Part shown: one piece after another, positions 62,701 to 64,000 of the stretch
How positions within the stretch are numbered: the first letter of the stretch is position 1
Layout of the letters: the number at the start of each line of letters is the position of its first letter
From: Rhynochetos jubatus
Lineage: Eukaryota; Chordata; Aves; Eurypygiformes; Rhynochetidae
Assembly: GCA_027574665.1 (NCBI GenBank)
Contig: CM050650.1
Span: 98,925,086 to 98,989,085, forward strand
Direction of reading: 5' to 3'
Length of the DNA: 64,000 bases
Notes under the pieces: model-generated
The model's input: the letters and a program-made list of their open reading frames with translations, nothing else
What the model was told of the DNA's origin: nothing
The model's database searches: none
Made by a program: the position numbers and the translations under genes

Positions 62701-64000
62701 AAGTCTAACATGAAGAACGTAACGCTGTTTTGCAGGAAGCTAGTGTAGAATTGGCACAACATAAGAAGGATTTGGAAGTTTTGCAGCAGCTTCTTGAAGA
62801 ACTTTCGTTCCATGCTCTTCCTGGAGATAAAGCATTGGTATCGGAAAAAGTAAATGCTCTGTCAAAGAAGTTCAGAGAGGTAGAGGAGATTGTAAAGGAA
62901 AAGTAAGTTGAACAATTAAAGTGTTAGCCTTGGCTAATAATACAGTATGAATGTTGTGATGTCTGCTATCCTCTTGCATGAAATCTCAAGAAATTGCTGT
63001 TAAACACAGACAGGATTTTATTATTTAAAAAAAGAAAACAACAAAAATACCCAACATTCTATTTGGAAATGCCTCTGTAGTTTGTCTGGTTCAAGAGCTC
63101 TAGTGTTGGCTGTAAATACAAGTAACCCTTTAGAAGTTTTGTGGCATTCCCAGGAGTCATGTTAGTTCTAAGAACACCCTACTTCTCCCCTTTTCTGATA
63201 GAATATAAATTGCTGCTTGTTAATATTGCTTTAGAGTACCATTTGGAATCAGGCTGCAGTGGAAAACTAGAGAAATTATTAGACCTTCCATATAAGTTAC
63301 CTGTACAGCAGGACTACATTTTCTGCATTCTGCTCATATCCATAATATTATTTTTTCTGACTCTTTGAATTTAGGAATAGCAATATGAGATTGATGATAT
63401 CTGTTGGTTTAATGATCAGAAGCAATACTGACATTCCCTTATTTGTCTTTAATTGTCTAGAGAAGAGGATGTATCATCCTGTCAGAAACAAATGGATGCT
63501 TTTGAGCTCCTCGTAGAATCATTAAAGAAATGGATAAAAGAGACGACAGAACGAATTCCAGCAGCACAGCCCTCTCTGAATACAGAGGAATTAAAGAAAC
63601 CTTTGGAAGATACATTGGTAAGACATGGTAGATGAGAAGTGAAATATGGCTGACGGAAATAGGGCATCTCTTAGTAACATAAAAGTGCAGACTGAAGGTG
63701 TAAGCAGTCACAGTAATTGGGATTGGGGAGCTTGCAGTCCGTGTTTACATTCCCATTTCCTTTTCATGTTTGGATATACTGCGGGGGATTCCGAAGTAGT
63801 GGGGTTGTTCCTTTCTGCACACTGCATCTTTTAAGTCTGAAACAAGTTTTGTAATGAACAAATGACTATTTTTCTTAAATAGAATTTAAAAGATGAATGG
63901 ACATTAAAAGCACCTGAACTGCAGAAAATGAACAGCAGAGGAACGTTGCTGTGTAATCTAATTTCTGCTGTGACTTCTCCTGCCAAACTGAGAGCAGTTG
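2613..64000 (+). CDS. DST: Long DST isoforms a/b (spliced, partial both ends)
   Basis: The long forms use 2613-4257, skip the epithelial first exon (6770-6936), share 7056-23427, skip the epithelial exons (27760-33024) and continue 34371-38064. They then either include the 5.6-kb b exon 39146-44749 or jump to 44964 and run out of the window in the rod. Every join is frame-compatible: for example AG|G makes Arg across 4257/7056, and 23427, 34371, 38064, 39146, 44749 and 44964 are all phase 0. By family knowledge these products bind actin at the N-terminus and microtubules at the C-terminus. Which tissue uses which combination cannot be read from the sequence. Confidence 0.9.
2860..2966 (+). 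CDS. DST: DST exon: end of CH2 domain
   Basis: Acceptor CTCTTTTAG; reads [19 protein letters not shown] then [17 protein letters not shown]. This is the terminal helix of CH2 and the linker into the plakin region. Donor AAT|GTAAGT, phase 0. Confidence 0.95.
3506..3625 (+). CDS. DST: DST exon: linker after CH2
   Basis: Forty codons, beginning [19 protein letters not shown] and ending [11 protein letters not shown]. Acceptor TTTGGTAG, donor AAG|GTGAG, phase 0/0. It starts the helical region between the actin-binding and plakin domains in long isoforms. Confidence 0.95.
3955..4050 (+). CDS. DST: DST exon: early plakin region
   Basis: Thirty-two codons, [20 protein letters not shown] then [12 protein letters not shown]. 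Acceptor TTCCATAG, donor GAG|GTAAG, phase 0/0. Confidence 0.95.
4130..4257 (+). CDS. DST: DST exon: early plakin region
   Basis: Reads [20 protein letters not shown] then [20 protein letters not shown]. Acceptor TTCTTAAG, donor GAGAG|GTACGC. It ends with AG of an Arg codon completed by the G at 7056. This is the last exon private to the actin-binding isoforms before the epithelial start. Confidence 0.95.
4845..5096. repeat. Foldback element, 59-bp inverted repeats
   Basis: The arm at 4845-4903 and the reverse complement of 5038-5096 agree at 56 of 59 positions, with a 134-bp spacer. The outer ends read GTGAAATGATTC and GAATCATTTCAC. It could be a non-autonomous DNA transposon (MITE) or another hairpin-forming repeat; I see no convincing target-site duplication and cannot name a family. 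Confidence 0.85.
6559..6637 (+). promoter_or_regulatory. DST: Candidate BPAG1e core promoter
   Basis: A TATA-like TATTTAAA lies at 6630-6637, 133-140 bp before the BPAG1e ATG, so a start near 6660 and a 5'UTR of about 110 nt would fit. GCCCCAGGG at 6559-6567 fits the AP-2 consensus; AP-2-type control of the epithelial BPAG1 promoter is what I recall for mammals. This is inference from position and motif only. Confidence 0.4.
6770..6936 (+). CDS. DST: BPAG1e first coding exon
   Basis: Begins [16 protein letters not shown] and continues [14 protein letters not shown], closely matching the short head of mammalian BPAG1e that replaces the actin-binding domain. The ATG at 6770 is the only ATG in frame after the last upstream stop, has A at -3, and aligns with the known start. 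Donor AAGCAG|GTAACT; the final AG pairs with G at 7056 to make Arg, giving SR-LEMLQQ. A strong acceptor-like tract ends at 6728, so part of the 5'UTR may come from an upstream exon. Confidence 0.93.
6770..33024 (+). CDS. DST: BPAG1e epithelial isoform (spliced, complete)
   Basis: Joining 6770-6936 to the shared plakin exons 7056-23427, then 27760-30531 and 31108-33024, gives 8007 nt: 2668 residues plus TAA. Human BPAG1e is about 2650 residues, so the model is probably complete. By family knowledge this protein sits in the inner hemidesmosomal plaque. Its N-terminal plakin half contacts BP180 (collagen XVII) and integrin beta-4, and its tail binds keratin filaments. Layout: head 1-56; plakin domain about 56-1106 with SH3 about 563-618; coiled coil about 1110-1873; S/T/P-rich linker to about 2030; two plakin-repeat domains about 2156-2300 and 2465-2616; C-terminus ISSLYYNS. 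It lacks the actin-binding domain. Including the 24697-26295 cassette would give 3201 residues. Confidence 0.93.
7056..7149 (+). CDS. DST: DST exon: first shared plakin exon
   Basis: Reads (R)[18 protein letters not shown] then [13 protein letters not shown]. Acceptor CATCACCTAG after a T-rich tract, donor TCT|GTAAGT, phase 0 at the end. This exon joins either the long 5' part (4257) or the epithelial head (6936). Confidence 0.95.
7150..7488 (+). other. Stop-free in-frame intron
   Basis: This intron is 339 bp (113 codons) and contains no stop in the frame of the flanking exons, so its retention would not truncate the protein. An A17 run lies at 7214-7230. Its translation is hydrophobic and unlike the plakin fold, so ordinary removal is expected. 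Confidence 0.8.
7489..7643 (+). CDS. DST: DST exon: plakin domain
   Basis: Reads [19 protein letters not shown] then [20 protein letters not shown] and QADQLVQR. Acceptor CTCATTCAG, donor CAAAG|GTACTT; ends with AG of an Arg codon completed by A at 8524. Epithelial-isoform residues 88-139. Confidence 0.95.
7644..8523 (+). other. Intron, nothing recognised
   Basis: 880 bp of non-coding sequence with a T-rich 3' end; no repeat family or RNA gene seen. Confidence 0.8.
8524..8986 (+). CDS. DST: DST exon: plakin helices and Ser/Thr-rich linker
   Basis: The largest plakin exon (463 bp). It starts [20 protein letters not shown], passes through a low-complexity Leu/Thr/Ser stretch (for example [18 protein letters not shown]) and ends in helical [20 protein letters not shown]. 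Acceptor TTTAATAG, donor ATGCAG|GTAGC. Epithelial residues 139-293. The LTxGL-like stretch is a flexible insert known in DST. Confidence 0.95.
9073..9201 (+). CDS. DST: DST exon: plakin domain
   Basis: Forty-three codons: [20 protein letters not shown] then [20 protein letters not shown]. The intron before it is only 86 bp. Acceptor TTTGTAAG, donor GAG|GTACAG, phase 0/0. Spectrin-repeat helix. Confidence 0.95.
9394..9471 (+). CDS. DST: DST exon: plakin domain
   Basis: Twenty-six codons, [20 protein letters not shown] then QYSKLL. Acceptor AAATACAG, donor TTG|GTAAG, phase 0/0. Confidence 0.95.
9586..9747 (+). CDS. DST: DST exon: plakin domain
   Basis: Fifty-four codons: [20 protein letters not shown], then [20 protein letters not shown]. 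The motif [17 protein letters not shown] is a plakin hallmark. Acceptor CAATGAAG, donor GCA|GTATGT, phase 0/0. Confidence 0.96.
9861..9965 (+). CDS. DST: DST exon: plakin domain
   Basis: Thirty-five codons, [20 protein letters not shown] then [15 protein letters not shown]. The acceptor is AAAAAAAG with its pyrimidine tract set about 15 bp back; donor GAG|GTAAG. Phase 0/0. Confidence 0.95.
9966..12183 (+). other. Intron with one CR1 copy
   Basis: Holds the sense CR1 copy 10574-11037. The remainder is AT-rich with no recognised element. Confidence 0.85.
10574..11037 (+). mobile_element. CR1 LINE fragment, sense
   Basis: 3' end of a CR1: ORF2 tail pieces [20 protein letters not shown] and [18 protein letters not shown], then the 3'UTR ending near TGTGATTCTGTGATT. 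It is 5'-truncated. An open stretch of about 139 codons survives but is only a reverse-transcriptase tail. Confidence 0.93.
12184..12279 (+). CDS. DST: DST exon: plakin domain
   Basis: Thirty-two codons: [20 protein letters not shown] then [12 protein letters not shown], a highly conserved spectrin-repeat segment. Acceptor CCTTTAAAG, donor GAG|GTAAG, phase 0/0. Confidence 0.95.
13071..13196 (+). CDS. DST: DST exon: plakin domain
   Basis: Forty-two codons: [20 protein letters not shown] then [20 protein letters not shown]. Acceptor CATCCTAG, donor ATG|GTAAGA, phase 0/0. Confidence 0.95.
13522..13674 (+). CDS. DST: DST exon: plakin domain, start of SH3
   Basis: Fifty-one codons: [20 protein letters not shown], then [16 protein letters not shown], where the SH3 domain embedded in the central spectrin repeat begins (about residue 563). 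Acceptor CTGTTTTAG; the donor GAG|GTTAGA departs from consensus at +3. Phase 0/0. Confidence 0.95.
13926..14080 (+). CDS. DST: DST exon: SH3 domain
   Basis: Reads [20 protein letters not shown] then [20 protein letters not shown]. This completes the SH3 (about residues 563-618), which in plakins packs on the neighbouring repeat and has a degenerate ligand groove. Acceptor TAATACTAG, donor AACAG|GTAGGG; ends with AG of an Arg codon. Confidence 0.95.
14213..14339 (+). CDS. DST: DST exon: plakin domain after SH3
   Basis: Reads (R)[18 protein letters not shown] then [20 protein letters not shown] and NVAS. The motif [16 protein letters not shown] is plakin-typical. Acceptor TTTGTGTTTCAG, donor TCG|GTACGT. 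Confidence 0.95.
14340..15866 (+). other. Intron with one CR1 copy
   Basis: Holds the sense CR1 copy 14710-15225; nothing else recognised. Confidence 0.85.
14710..15225 (+). mobile_element. CR1 LINE fragment, sense
   Basis: ORF2 tail with broken frame plus 3'UTR: the stretch begins CCACCTGGAGTGCTGTGTCC and ends at the AACCCAAACCATTCTGTGAT tail. It carries the same region as the copy at 1055-1720 in opposite orientation. Confidence 0.93.
15867..16050 (+). CDS. DST: DST exon: plakin domain
   Basis: Reads [20 protein letters not shown], then [19 protein letters not shown]. Acceptor CTGTTGCAG, donor AGAG|GTAAAA; leaves one base of a Glu codon. Confidence 0.95.
16051..17022 (+). other. Intron, nothing recognised
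   Basis: 972 bp, AT-rich, no repeat family or RNA gene seen. Confidence 0.8.
17023..17180 (+). CDS. DST: DST exon: plakin domain
   Basis: Reads [20 protein letters not shown] then [20 protein letters not shown]. Acceptor CTTTCAACAG, donor GAG|GTGAGC, phase 0 at the end. Confidence 0.95.
17511..17689 (+). CDS. DST: DST exon: plakin domain
   Basis: Reads [20 protein letters not shown], then [20 protein letters not shown] and SMSSIYVDK. Acceptor CATTTTACAG, donor GATAA|GTATGT; ends with AA of a Lys codon. Confidence 0.95.
17898..18036 (+). CDS. DST: DST exon: plakin domain
   Basis: Reads (K)[19 protein letters not shown] then [20 protein letters not shown]. Acceptor CTGTTTTTCAG, donor AAG|GTAAGA, phase 0 at the end. 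Confidence 0.95.
18037..19026 (+). other. Intron with a short CR1 fragment
   Basis: Holds the CR1 fragment 18552-18750; no other recognised element. Confidence 0.82.
18552..18750 (+). mobile_element. CR1 LINE 3' fragment, sense
   Basis: About 200 bp of CR1 3' end, from AATTCTTCCTGGAGAGGGTG to CCAACCCAAACTGTTCTATG. Heavily 5'-truncated. Confidence 0.93.
19027..19220 (+). CDS. DST: DST exon: plakin domain
   Basis: Reads [20 protein letters not shown], then [20 protein letters not shown]. Acceptor CACATCCTAG; donor AATAG|GTTTGT is weak at +3. Ends with AG of an Arg codon. Confidence 0.95.
19221..21449 (+). other. Intron, nothing recognised
   Basis: 2.2 kb, AT-rich, no CR1 copy, RNA gene or conserved open frame seen. 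Confidence 0.8.
21450..21612 (+). CDS. DST: DST exon: plakin domain
   Basis: Reads (R)[18 protein letters not shown] then [20 protein letters not shown] and [15 protein letters not shown]. Acceptor TAAAATCAG, donor AAG|GTATGA. Confidence 0.95.
22284..22367 (+). CDS. DST: DST exon: plakin domain
   Basis: Twenty-eight codons: [20 protein letters not shown] then EQYSAAVK. Acceptor GTTTTACAG, donor AAG|GTAATA, phase 0/0. Confidence 0.95.
22459..22566 (+). CDS. DST: DST exon: plakin domain with basic NLS-like motif
   Basis: Thirty-six codons: [18 protein letters not shown] then [18 protein letters not shown]. The KRRR cluster (codons 22522-22533) resembles the nuclear localisation signal described for the BPAG1 plakin domain. 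Acceptor TCTTACAG, donor GAG|GTAAAT, phase 0/0. Confidence 0.95.
23298..23312 (+). repeat. Poly(C) run inside a splice acceptor tract
   Basis: C15 forming much of the polypyrimidine tract of the exon at 23329, followed by GTTTGTTTCTCTGCAG. Confidence 0.92.
23329..23427 (+). CDS. DST: DST exon: last shared plakin exon
   Basis: Thirty-three codons: [20 protein letters not shown] then [13 protein letters not shown]. Donor GAAGAG|GTAGGT, phase 0. This is the branch point: the next exon may be 24697 (candidate cassette), 27760 (epithelial rod) or 34371 (long forms). Confidence 0.96.
23428..24696 (+). other. Intron, nothing recognised
   Basis: 1.27 kb before the candidate cassette exon; no repeat or RNA gene seen. 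The acceptor tract before 24697 is mediocre (CATGTGCTGTCATGGTCAG). Confidence 0.78.
24697..26295 (+). CDS. DST: Candidate alternative DST exon, 533 codons
   Basis: An uninterrupted open frame of 1599 bp bounded by CATGGTCAG and AAG|GTACCA. Both boundaries are phase 0, so it fits between 23427 and either 27760 or 34371 without shifting frame. It begins [18 protein letters not shown] and ends KRSTTVIK. Composition is hydrophilic and Glu/Lys/Ser-rich with about a dozen Cys and a very basic end ([17 protein letters not shown]). I see no named domain; disorder is likely. If the donor is ignored, the frame runs 13 more codons ([13 protein letters not shown]) to TAA at 26337, which would be an alternative C-terminus. 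I do not recognise it as part of a characterised isoform. The length without stops in an AT-rich intron and the exact phases make chance unlikely. Confidence 0.72.
26296..27759 (+). other. Intron, nothing recognised
   Basis: 1.46 kb, no repeat or RNA gene seen. The first 42 bases continue the upstream open frame to a stop. Confidence 0.78.
27760..30531 (+). CDS. DST: BPAG1e coiled-coil rod exon
   Basis: A single 2772-bp exon (924 codons, epithelial residues 1107-2030), phase 0/0. It starts [20 protein letters not shown] and carries long heptad stretches such as [20 protein letters not shown] and [20 protein letters not shown], all matching the mammalian BPAG1e rod that drives parallel dimerisation. 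The coil ends near codon 30060. The remaining 157 residues are Ser/Pro/Thr-rich, including [19 protein letters not shown], which matches the linker before the tail. Acceptor GTTCTTTTACAG, donor TTGGAG|GTACAC. Confidence 0.97.
30532..31107 (+). other. Intron between BPAG1e rod and tail exons
   Basis: 576 bp, no element recognised. The frame is open for the last 81 bases before the acceptor, but homology starts at 31108. Confidence 0.85.
31108..33024 (+). CDS. DST: BPAG1e tail exon: plakin repeats and stop
   Basis: 638 codons plus TAA. Starts [19 protein letters not shown] after CTATTTACAG and ends ISSLYYNS, the BPAG1e C-terminus. Two plakin-repeat domains are visible: codons 31483 to about 31917 ([54 protein letters not shown]) and 32410 to about 32865 ([55 protein letters not shown]). 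The LEAQ..GGxIDP signature is diagnostic. By family knowledge this tail and its linker bind keratin 5/14. Confidence 0.97.
   Translation: MAKNKQYDMHVEVTTLNQENDKTFGIEERMFEGYKTSEGFRREDFAKMSSFLGEEILETVDDATQLEYFTEEYDDIKFQGLRHDVTARQLTEVKLLDRLTVEQLHSGQKTIDEVQKSLEKFLTKPTSIAGLYLESGKEILSFASAAKRKIMGKALALAFLEAQAATGFIIDPTTGQKFSVDDSVIRGLADNEFKSRLLEAEKAVLGYGCAGKVMSVYQAMEARLLERQKGKNILEAQIASGGVIDPVRSVRVPPETAVQLGLLNNTILKFLHEPSSNTKCFHNPNNRKAMYYCDLLKMCLFSVSSKCFLLPVGERKISSPSTEKSHKISVVDVETGAEMTSYEAYQKKSVDKATYLELSKQEFDWKESTCFDSDGNSSLLLTDLKTGVQFNIEESLNQGRVDRALVSKYKEGLITANEFGDILVSSSQPNKDLNSPIAGFWLSETNERITVLKASRKNLVDRITALRCLEAQVSTGGIIDPFTGKKYSVSEALQRELIDDGCAKQIQQCELIFTGIIHPVRNTVMSAVEAMRLNAVDKEMGMRCLEYQYLTGGLIDPKSHSRLTMEDAIKNGIIDAVTATKMKDEKLYVKVVTCPKTKKKLSYKEALERAVFDCHTGLRLLEAALPMKTGISSLYYNS
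33727..33732 (+). terminator. DST: Candidate proximal poly(A) signal
   Basis: AATAAA in TTGAAATAAAATGTC, followed by GT-rich TGCTTGTGGTGCATGG, a plausible downstream element. Confidence 0.5.
34245..34250 (+). terminator. DST: Candidate distal poly(A) signal
   Basis: AATAAA in GATAAATAAAAAGAAATC. Cleavage would fall near 34265, followed by GTTTCTGTGG. It lies only 120 bp before the acceptor of the next long-form exon. Confidence 0.55.
34371..34505 (+). CDS. DST: DST exon: resumes long isoforms
   Basis: Forty-five codons: [20 protein letters not shown] then [20 protein letters not shown]. In long forms it follows KRLEEEE (23427) directly. Acceptor TGCTCATCAG, donor CAG|GTACAT, phase 0/0. Confidence 0.95.
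34506..37176 (+). other. Intron with GC-rich block and CR1 fragment
   Basis: The stretch from about 34620 to 36330 is noticeably richer in GC and CpG than the flanking introns and has open frames on both strands, none of which I recognise. A CR1 fragment lies at 36681-36810. Confidence 0.75.
36681..36810 (-). mobile_element. CR1 LINE 3' fragment, antisense
   Basis: About 130 bp, AATCATAGAATCAGAGTGGT through CTCATCCAGCCTGGCCTTGG, the reverse complement of a CR1 3' end. Confidence 0.93.
37177..37265 (+). CDS. DST: DST exon: post-plakin spectrin-like segment
   Basis: Reads [20 protein letters not shown] then [10 protein letters not shown]. Acceptor GTTTTTCAG, donor GACAA|GTATGC; ends with AA of a Lys codon. 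Confidence 0.94.
37929..38064 (+). CDS. DST: DST exon: post-plakin spectrin-like segment
   Basis: Reads (K)[19 protein letters not shown] then [20 protein letters not shown] and EKVGEK. Acceptor TTTCTTACTAG, donor GAAAAG|GTAACA, phase 0. It can join either the b exon at 39146 or 44964. Confidence 0.94.
38065..39145 (+). other. Intron, nothing recognised
   Basis: 1.08 kb. A 109-codon open frame at 38589-38918 has no family match, and I treat it as chance. Confidence 0.8.
39146..44749 (+). CDS. DST: DST-b (muscle-type) giant exon
   Basis: A 5604-bp exon (1868 codons), phase 0/0, starting (V)[19 protein letters not shown] after TCCTTTTTAG and ending at ATG|GTAAGT. The first roughly 395 codons are plakin repeats: [69 protein letters not shown]. 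From about codon 400 the sequence is unique, acidic and Ser-rich, with two tandem-repeat blocks and a dense acidic tract ([20 protein letters not shown], about 42283-42342). The last 250 codons include conserved [20 protein letters not shown] and [13 protein letters not shown]. By family knowledge this exon defines BPAG1b in skeletal and cardiac muscle, and variants in it cause myopathy in mammals. Exon skipping keeps frame (38064 to 44964). Confidence 0.95.
41369..41561 (+). repeat. DST: Degenerate 12-13-residue coding repeat
   Basis: Five imperfect units in the b exon: [61 protein letters not shown]. Shared core: D at the start, P-x-L-E/G at the end. Confidence 0.75.
41735..41878 (+). repeat. 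DST: Acidic (Y/F)-x-TPQ coding repeat
   Basis: Units [36 protein letters not shown] and [12 protein letters not shown]: runs of Asp followed by an aromatic residue and T/S-P-Q. Human DST has a comparable but differently spelled YDTP/DYDTL region. Confidence 0.75.
44964..45110 (+). CDS. DST: DST exon: start of spectrin rod
   Basis: Forty-nine codons: [20 protein letters not shown] then [20 protein letters not shown]. Acceptor ACTAATTTTCAG, donor GAG|GTAAG, phase 0/0. Entry point of the spectrin-repeat rod shared by a and b isoforms. Confidence 0.93.
45267..45482 (+). CDS. DST: DST exon: spectrin rod
   Basis: Seventy-two codons: [20 protein letters not shown] then [19 protein letters not shown]. 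Acceptor CTCTTTGCAG, donor ATG|GTATGT, phase 0/0. Confidence 0.93.
45648..45794 (+). CDS. DST: DST exon: spectrin rod
   Basis: Forty-nine codons: [20 protein letters not shown] then [20 protein letters not shown]. More diverged than its neighbours, but [11 protein letters not shown] keeps the spectrin Trp. Acceptor CTTTCTAG, donor AAA|GTAAGT, phase 0/0. Confidence 0.92.
46426..46659 (+). CDS. DST: DST exon: spectrin rod
   Basis: Seventy-eight codons: [20 protein letters not shown] then [20 protein letters not shown]. Acceptor CATTTACAG; the donor AAG|GTTTGC is weak. Phase 0/0. Confidence 0.94.
46660..48056 (+). other. Intron, nothing recognised
   Basis: 1.4 kb with a slightly GC-richer patch near 47260-47420; no repeat family or RNA gene identified. 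Confidence 0.78.
48057..48209 (+). CDS. DST: DST exon: spectrin rod
   Basis: Fifty-one codons: [20 protein letters not shown] then [20 protein letters not shown]. Acceptor TCCAATATAG, donor GAG|GTACGC, phase 0/0. Confidence 0.94.
48210..50515 (+). other. Intron with one CR1 fragment
   Basis: Holds the CR1 fragment 48897-49136; the rest has no recognised element. Confidence 0.82.
48897..49136 (+). mobile_element. CR1 LINE 3' fragment, sense
   Basis: About 240 bp: TGGGGAGATTTAGATTGGAT through the terminal GTGATTCTATGATTCT. The fullest example of the CR1 3' tail repeat in the window. Confidence 0.94.
50516..50749 (+). CDS. DST: DST exon: spectrin rod
   Basis: Seventy-eight codons: [20 protein letters not shown] then [20 protein letters not shown] and [10 protein letters not shown]. 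Acceptor TTTTCTCACAG; the donor AAAAG|GTTTTT is clearly non-consensus at +3 to +6, but homology on both sides fixes it here. Phase 0/0. Confidence 0.93.
51036..51317 (+). CDS. DST: DST exon: spectrin rod
   Basis: Ninety-four codons: [20 protein letters not shown], then [20 protein letters not shown] and [11 protein letters not shown]. Acceptor TTTCAATGTAG, donor AAG|GTACTG, phase 0/0. The [10 protein letters not shown] segment is an insert between repeats typical of DST. Confidence 0.94.
51318..53073 (+). other. Intron, nothing recognised
   Basis: 1.76 kb, AT-rich; no repeat family or RNA gene seen. Confidence 0.8.
53074..53619 (+). CDS. DST: DST exon: spectrin rod (large)
   Basis: 182 codons: [20 protein letters not shown], then [40 protein letters not shown] and [12 protein letters not shown]. 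It spans more than one spectrin repeat and is the most conserved rod exon here. Acceptor GTGTTGTAG, donor AAG|GTAAG, phase 0/0. Confidence 0.96.
53620..55917 (+). other. Intron, nothing recognised
   Basis: 2.3 kb, AT-rich (especially about 55040-55300), no CR1 or RNA gene seen. Confidence 0.8.
55918..56094 (+). CDS. DST: DST exon: spectrin rod
   Basis: Fifty-nine codons: [20 protein letters not shown] then [19 protein letters not shown]. Acceptor TGCTCTTTTAG, donor AAG|GTGAAA, phase 0/0. Confidence 0.95.
56095..59697 (+). other. Intron with a long CR1 copy
   Basis: 3.6 kb, the longest intron in the rod part. It holds the CR1 copy at 56829-57791; the rest has nothing recognised. Confidence 0.83.
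56829..57791 (+). mobile_element. CR1 LINE copy, sense, 0.96 kb
   Basis: The longest CR1 in the window. It retains part of the ORF2 reverse transcriptase downstream of the catalytic core in broken frames ([57 protein letters not shown]) and the tail ([12 protein letters not shown]), ending TTCTATGATTCTATAAAA. Several frameshifts and stops make it dead. Its 3' end differs from the other copies (TTGGACTTGATGATCTTAAA), suggesting another CR1 subfamily. Confidence 0.92.
59698..59821 (+). CDS. DST: DST exon: spectrin rod
   Basis: Reads [20 protein letters not shown] then [20 protein letters not shown]. Acceptor TTTTACAG, donor CTGG|GTAAAC; leaves one base of an Asp codon. Confidence 0.95.
60044..60065 (+). 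repeat. Poly(T) tract, 22 bp
   Basis: Uninterrupted T22 followed by CCCCAGAAATAGGG. Confidence 0.93.
60282..61150 (+). mobile_element. LTR-like repeat, possibly avian ERV solo LTR
   Basis: Begins TGTGATGGGTTGACCTTGAC and contains GGTGCCCACCCAGCAGCC, CATCACTTACAATTACTGTC and, near the end, the pair CCAAAACCTTGCCAC (a 17-18-bp tandem at 61098-61133). These resemble a repeat I remember as a common avian endogenous-retrovirus LTR. No gag, pol or env is seen and no clear target-site duplication, so the family and the right boundary are uncertain. Confidence 0.5.
61768..61976 (+). CDS. DST: DST exon: spectrin rod
   Basis: Reads (D)[19 protein letters not shown] then [20 protein letters not shown]. 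Acceptor CTTCAACAG, donor ATT|GTAAGT, phase 0 at the end. Confidence 0.95.
62248..62565 (+). CDS. DST: DST exon: spectrin rod
   Basis: 106 codons: [20 protein letters not shown] then [20 protein letters not shown] and VSQYMQ. Acceptor CTTGTTTCAG, donor CAG|GTACTG, phase 0/0. Confidence 0.95.
62736..62902 (+). CDS. DST: DST exon: spectrin rod
   Basis: Reads [20 protein letters not shown] then [20 protein letters not shown]. Acceptor GTTTTGCAG, donor GAAAA|GTAAGT; ends with AA of a Lys codon. Confidence 0.95.
63461..63617 (+). CDS. DST: DST exon: spectrin rod
   Basis: Reads (K)[19 protein letters not shown] then [20 protein letters not shown]. Acceptor AATTGTCTAG, donor TTG|GTAAGA, phase 0 at the end. 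Confidence 0.95.
63883..64000 (+). CDS. DST: DST exon: spectrin rod, cut by window end
   Basis: Reads [20 protein letters not shown] then [19 protein letters not shown]. Acceptor TTCTTAAATAG. In the family this continues into a large block of the rod beyond the window. Confidence 0.93.

Larger units (their letters stand above)
2967..63460 (+). other. Remaining introns of 300-1000 bp
   Basis: These introns hold no repeat family, RNA gene or conserved open frame that I recognise: 2967-3505, 3626-3954, 12280-13070, 13197-13521, 17181-17510, 21613-22283, 22567-23328 (apart from the C15 run), 37266-37928, 45795-46425 and 62903-63460. The entry spans exons only for convenience of listing. Confidence 0.75.
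1..64000 (+). other. DST: DST (dystonin/BPAG1) gene body, internal part
   Basis: The window lies entirely within one plakin-family gene. Dystonin links actin, intermediate filaments and microtubules; isoforms act in hemidesmosomes (BPAG1e), neurons (BPAG1a) and muscle (BPAG1b). Conserved exons run in order: CH2 remainder, plakin domain with SH3, epithelial coiled coil and tail, b-type plakin repeats, spectrin rod. The paralogue MACF1 has the same long-form layout but, as far as I know, no epithelial head, rod and tail exons, so DST is the better call. Upstream exons (isoform starts, CH1) and downstream exons (most spectrin repeats, EF hands, GAS2 domain) are outside the window. Confidence 0.96.

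Noticed and set aside
2613-64000. MACF1 instead of DST
   Set aside because: The long-form domains are shared, but the BPAG1e head, rod and plakin-repeat tail exons are specific to DST as far as I know, and peptide blocks match dystonin better.

Overview
This is vertebrate nuclear DNA, almost certainly from a bird. Introns are long and AT-rich, exons are bounded by GT/AG, and the only abundant repeat is the CR1 LINE, with the avian-type 3' ends ('ATTCTATGATTCT'-like tails). One long intronic repeat also resembles an avian endogenous-retrovirus LTR. I see no bacterial genes, CRISPR arrays or tRNA/rRNA genes.

The whole window is the inside of one plus-strand gene, dystonin (DST, also called BPAG1), a giant plakin cytolinker. 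I could place 46 coding exons by joining conserved peptide blocks at GT/AG sites with consistent phases. Neither gene end is present. The window opens in an intron inside the actin-binding domain and closes inside a spectrin-repeat exon.

Layout. (1) 2613-4257: the distal half of the second calponin-homology domain and the start of the plakin region, used only by the long actin-binding isoforms. (2) 6770-6936: an alternative first coding exon with its own ATG, matching the N-terminus of the epithelial isoform BPAG1e. (3) 7056-23427: the shared plakin domain (spectrin repeats with an embedded SH3). (4) 24697-26295: a 533-codon open, phase 0/0 candidate cassette exon that I cannot assign to a known isoform. 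(5) 27760-30531 and 31108-33024: the BPAG1e coiled-coil rod exon and keratin-binding plakin-repeat tail exon, with stop codon, 3'UTR and poly(A) signals. (6) 34371-38064: exons that resume the long isoforms. (7) 39146-44749: the 5.6-kb muscle-type (BPAG1b / DST-b) exon, with plakin repeats followed by a long acidic, repeat-rich region. (8) 44964-64000: the first part of the spectrin-repeat rod.

The pieces work as a menu. Promoter choice decides whether the protein begins with the actin-binding domain or the short epithelial head. After the shared plakin exon ending at 23427, splicing chooses between the epithelial rod and tail (hemidesmosome-keratin linkage), direct continuation to the spectrin rod (neuronal, BPAG1a), or continuation with the large b exon (muscle). 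All these junctions are phase 0. The spliced epithelial reading frame built here is 8007 nt (2668 residues plus stop), close to the roughly 2650 residues I recall for human BPAG1e.

The most interesting items are the 533-codon unassigned cassette exon, the uniform phase-0 junctions that would allow hybrid isoforms, an e-isoform poly(A) site about 120 bp before the next long-form exon, a 59-bp foldback repeat in the intron upstream of the epithelial first exon, and an in-frame, stop-free intron at 7150-7488. All gene calls rest on my own reading and remembered family sequence; no alignment was run.
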